Shown here: one piece after another, positions 61,236 to 64,000 of the stretch
Position numbering within the stretch: the first letter of the stretch is position 1
How the letters are laid out: each line of letters starts with the position of its first letter
Assembly: GCA_965246795.1 (NCBI GenBank)
Contig: CBDFFN010000012.1
Span: 124,001 to 188,000 of the forward strand
Length of the DNA: 64,000 nt
Source: JAJXWB01 sp965246795
GTDB taxonomy: Bacteria; Pseudomonadota; Alphaproteobacteria; Rhizobiales; Beijerinckiaceae
Direction of reading: 5' to 3'
Made by a program: the position numbers and the translations under genes
Notes under the pieces: model-generated
Databases searched by the model: none
What the model was told of the DNA's origin: nothing
The model's input: the letters and a program-made list of their open reading frames with translations, nothing else

Positions 61236-63494
61236 ATGATCCGGAAGGGGCCCTTGCTTCGATTTAGCGGCGTCGCAGCAGCAGTGCTCATCCCTGCGCT
61301 CTTGCTGCCTTCGCCCTTCGCGTTCCGCCCGATTGATCCCCTGCAGGCCGTCGCCGTTGGCTCGGCGCGCGACGCCGTCGCTGACAGCCGCATCGACCGC
61401 TGGGGCATCGCCCGCGCCCTGATCGCCCCCTTTCAGAAACTTGTCGACGCGCCAAAGACGCCACCTGCGGTCGAGCCATCGGTGACCGCGTACGCGCCCC
61501 TGCCCGGCGCGACCGACCCGACACTGACGATCGACCCGGCCACCGTGCTTGGCGTCGACCTCGAACGTCTGCGGGCCGGCGTTGATGCCTATCGTCGTGG
61601 CGACGCGGCCGCTGGAGACACGATCACCGCGGCCTCGACCGATCCCCTTCTCGCCACGGCGCTCGCCTGGACATGGCTGCGGACGCATCCGCGCGAAGCC
61701 GGCAATACGCGCATCTCGAAGTTCATCGCGGATCATCCCGACTGGCCGGCAAACGATTGGCTTCGCAAGCGTATCGAAGACGCGCTTTACACAGACAAGC
61801 CGTCGCCGGCACGCGTGAAGGCTTTGTTTGCCGCGCGCGCACCGTTGACGCCATTGGGGCGCATCGCGCTGGCGCGTGCGCAGCGCGAAAGTGGCGACGC
61901 AGCCGCAGCGAATGCGCTGATCAAGACAGTCTGGGCACGCGACGATCTCTCACCCTTCGCCGAAATCGCCGTGCGCAAGCAGTTCGGCGAAGTTCTCGGC
62001 CTGGCGGACGACAAGGCTCGCGCTGATCGCCTAATGTACAAAGAGCAGGACGGCGCGGCGCTGCGTGTTGCCAACGCGTCCGGCGACAAGGACCTCATCG
62101 CGCTGATGAAAGTGCGCGCCGCAGCGCAGAATGGCGCGGTCGCCGACAAGGTGATGGCGACGATTCCGACGAAATACGCGAACGACCCCGGTGTGCGTTT
62201 CGCGAAAATCCAGCTCGCCCGCCGCGCCGAAAAATTCGAGGATGCCGCGAAGCTGATGCTCGATGCGCCGCGCGATCTGGCACTGATTGTCGATGGCGAC
62301 GAATGGTGGACCGAGCGCCGCATCCTTTCGCGCAAGATGCTCGACATCGGCCAATTCGACAAAGCCTATCAGCTCGCTTCGCAGCATTCGGCGATGTCGC
62401 CTGAGTCGAAGATCGAAGCCGAGTTCCACGCTGGCTGGATCGCGCTGCGCTTCCTCAACGATCCCGCGCGTGCGAAACCGCACTTCGCGGCTTTGGCCTC
62501 GATCGCGCAGACGCCGCTGTCGCGCTCACGCGCCGCCTATTGGCAGGGTCGCGCGGCGGAAGCCGCGAACGAGCCGTCCGACGGCTTTTACAGCGCCGCG
62601 AGCCGCTTCCACACGACCTTTTATGGGCAGCTCGCCGCCCTGAAGGACGGCGGCAAGGTCCCGACCGACGTTGTCGTTCCGACCGCAGAAGGCAACGAAC
62701 GCGACGAAGCCGTCCGCACAGTCGATGCGTTGTATCTTGCCGGCGCGAAGGACATCGCTGTTCCGCTCGCCACCGACATCGCCCGTAATTTGCGCGATCC
62801 CGCGCAGGTCCGCGCACTTGCTCGCGTCGTCGCGCGTGACCGCGACGCGAAGACCTCTCTCGCCATCGGCAAGCTCGCAAGTCAGCGCGGCGTCACGATC
62901 GACGATCTCGCCTTCCCGACCTACGGCATCCCGGAATTTGCGCCGCTGCCGAAGTCCGCGGAACTGCCGCTCGTCTACGCCATCGCGCGGCAGGAGAGCG
63001 CGTTCGATCCGCAGGCGTTGTCCAGCGCCGGCGCGATGGGCCTCATGCAGATGATCGCCTCGACCGCAAAGCGCACGGCGCAGCGCGCCGGCCTCGCCTT
63101 CGATGCGCTTCGCATGCGCGCGGAGCCGGTCTTCAACGCACAGCTCGGCGCCGCGCATCTCGGCGAATTGCTCGGCGAACACGGCGATTCCACCATCCTG
63201 ACGCTCGTCGCCTACAATGCAGGCGGCAAGCGCGCGAAGGAATGGATCGCCGCTTACGGCGATCCGCGCCGCGCCGGCGTCGACACGGTCGACTGGATTG
63301 AGCGCATCCCGTTTACAGAAACACGCAACTACGTGCAGCGCGTGACGGAAAATCTCGCGATGTACCGTGCGCGTCTCGCGGCGATTTCGCGCACCCCGTC
63401 CGCGACGCCGACACCGCCGCCACCAAATCCACTGACATCCGGAGCACCTGCACCGGCATCGATCGCGTCGAGCGGAGAAACCCGCACGAATTGA
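61236..63494 (+). CDS. Soluble lytic murein transglycosylase
   Basis: The 752-residue periplasmic enzyme has an N-terminal membrane or signal segment (LLRFSGVAAAVLIPALLLP), a long helical superhelix typical of Slt70, and a C-terminal SLT domain. The catalytic Glu is in ARQESAFDPQALSSAGAMGLMQMI, and LVAYNAGGKRAKEWI closes the active site. It cleaves glycan strands to form 1,6-anhydromuropeptides. It is divergent from dapA. The stop is 6 bases from a conserved inverted repeat. Confidence 0.93.
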   Translation: MIRKGPLLRFSGVAAAVLIPALLLPSPFAFRPIDPLQAVAVGSARDAVADSRIDRWGIARALIAPFQKLVDAPKTPPAVEPSVTAYAPLPGATDPTLTIDPATVLGVDLERLRAGVDAYRRGDAAAGDTITAASTDPLLATALAWTWLRTHPREAGNTRISKFIADHPDWPANDWLRKRIEDALYTDKPSPARVKALFAARAPLTPLGRIALARAQRESGDAAAANALIKTVWARDDLSPFAEIAVRKQFGEVLGLADDKARADRLMYKEQDGAALRVANASGDKDLIALMKVRAAAQNGAVADKVMATIPTKYANDPGVRFAKIQLARRAEKFEDAAKLMLDAPRDLALIVDGDEWWTERRILSRKMLDIGQFDKAYQLASQHSAMSPESKIEAEFHAGWIALRFLNDPARAKPHFAALASIAQTPLSRSRAAYWQGRAAEAANEPSDGFYSAASRFHTTFYGQLAALKDGGKVPTDVVVPTAEGNERDEAVRTVDALYLAGAKDIAVPLATDIARNLRDPAQVRALARVVARDRDAKTSLAIGKLASQRGVTIDDLAFPTYGIPEFAPLPKSAELPLVYAIARQESAFDPQALSSAGAMGLMQMIASTAKRTAQRAGLAFDALRMRAEPVFNAQLGAAHLGELLGEHGDSTILTLVAYNAGGKRAKEWIAAYGDPRRAGVDTVDWIERIPFTETRNYVQRVTENLAMYRARLAAISRTPSATPTPPPPNPLTSGAPAPASIASSGETRTN

Positions 63495-63499
63495 AAATT

Positions 63500-63570
63500 G
63501 GACCGCGAGCCTCCCGGCCCGCAGATTGTGAAGGGTCGACCGTTATTGCGAGCCAGGAGGCTCGCGGTCC
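63500..63570. repeat. GGACCGCGAGCC inverted repeat, copy 3
   Basis: A 71-base copy with ends GGACCGCGAGCCTCCCGGCC and GCCAGGAGGCTCGCGGTCC. It fills the gap between the lytic transglycosylase stop and the end of a convergent receiver-domain gene at 63575. The arms match copies 1 and 2; the central 30 bases do not. Confidence 0.9.
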
Positions 63571-63574
63571 ATCT

Positions 63575-64000
63575 TCACACCCGATGCGATGGCGTCGCCA
63601 GCACACGCGACAGCATCAGCTTTACATCCGCCGAGGTGAACGGTTTCTCCAGCACTAACGGTGGCGCATCTAATTCTTCGCTCATTGCCTGCGACCCGAG
63701 CACCGTGTCGCCCGTCATGATGATCGTGCGCGCCTTGATGCCGGGAAGGATCGCGTCGAGCGCGCGACGGAATTCAACACCGCTCATGCCGGGCATGCGT
63801 AGATCCGTAAACACAACGTCGAACTCCTCCTCGCGCGCGAATTCGAGTCCGCGATCGGGCGTGTCGCAGACGATGACGTCGTGCCCGAGGCTTTCCATCA
63901 TTTCGGCGAGCGAACTCCCGACATCTTCTTCGTCGTCGACGATCAGCACGGAGAGTTTTGCGCCGCCGCCTGCCGGCGTAACTGCGGCGGCGAGGATTGC
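63575..64000 (-). CDS. Receiver domain, C-terminal end of a protein that begins outside the window
   Basis: Reading leftwards from the window edge, the frame starts AILAAAVTPAGGGAKLSVLIVDDEEDVG and continues to a stop at 63575. It contains a CheY-like receiver: IVDDEEDVG, phospho-acceptor Asp in VVFTDLRMPGMSG, and the Lys in VLEKPFTSADVK. The Ala/Gly-rich linker before it suggests a C-terminal receiver of a hybrid histidine kinase rather than a free response regulator. A GTG at 63949 could start a short protein instead. Confidence 0.75.
   Translation of the reverse strand, partial: AILAAAVTPAGGGAKLSVLIVDDEEDVGSSLAEMMESLGHDVIVCDTPDRGLEFAREEEFDVVFTDLRMPGMSGVEFRRALDAILPGIKARTIIMTGDTVLGSQAMSEELDAPPLVLEKPFTSADVKLMLSRVLATPSHRV

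Noticed and set aside
6445..63570. The three inverted repeats considered as a CRISPR array or insertion-sequence ends.
   Set aside because: They are tens of kilobases apart, have no regular spacing or spacers, and no transposase gene lies between the arms.

Overview
The window looks like the chromosome of a free-living alphaproteobacterium of the order Hyphomicrobiales (Rhizobiales). The DNA is GC-rich throughout. It carries a B12-dependent class II ribonucleotide reductase, a phasin, a bifunctional RelA/SpoT protein, leucine-catabolism enzymes, and gene orders I associate with this order: phasin/clpS/clpA, comEC beside gltX, rpoZ-rsh-pdxJ-acpS-lepB-rnc-era-recO, and smpB-dapA-slt. No tRNA, rRNA, CRISPR array, prophage or intact transposase was seen. 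Genus-level identification is not supported.

Layout. 1-5 kb: the 3' part of a frame-disrupted DUF2270 membrane protein, nrdJ with a likely NrdR operator, and a DUF559 endonuclease gene enclosed by inverted two-hairpin repeats. 5-11 kb: an alpha/beta hydrolase, a HIT protein, a Crp-type regulator, argC, a Nudix CoA pyrophosphatase, a metallo-hydrolase and agmatinase. 11-18 kb: two caspase-fold proteins (one lacking the catalytic Cys, one an intact lipoprotein), rplM-rpsI, a hotdog thioesterase, an enoyl-CoA hydratase and comEC. 18-26 kb: gltX, clpS-clpA, phasin, a D,D-carboxypeptidase with a SPOR domain, a J-domain membrane protein and a VWA protein. 26-33 kb: a minus-strand run of rhodanese, MFS transporter, carboxylase beta subunit, a broken zeta-like ATPase, carboxylase alpha subunit, SDR and DUF1489. 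33-43 kb: DUF599, an Eis-like acetyltransferase, DUF3253, YdcF, aldo/keto reductase, GST, a metallo-hydrolase, isovaleryl-CoA dehydrogenase, a GH25 lipoprotein, a second Crp-type regulator and MgtE. 43-47 kb: an acyl-CoA ligase, a 2-methylfumaryl-CoA isomerase-like CoA transferase and a small exported peptide. 46-51 kb: parC, then a two-component pair whose kinase has an ethylene-receptor-like sensor. 51-58 kb: the rpoZ-to-recO housekeeping block. 58-64 kb: type 5 uracil-DNA glycosylase, a VOC protein, smpB, dapA, a lytic transglycosylase and the end of a receiver-domain protein.

How the parts fit. Most genes serve core information processing, envelope maintenance and acyl-CoA catabolism. Isovaleryl-CoA dehydrogenase and the two carboxylase subunits point to leucine/isovalerate breakdown, although they lie about 8 kb apart. 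The most notable non-core items are: the kinase that keeps the ETR1 Cu/ethylene-site residues at identical spacing; the DUF559 gene that fits exactly between mirrored palindromic repeats; a separate family of inverted repeats found three times, each time between convergent gene ends; the active/inactive caspase-like pair; and the methylfumaryl-CoA isomerase homologue next to a CoA ligase.
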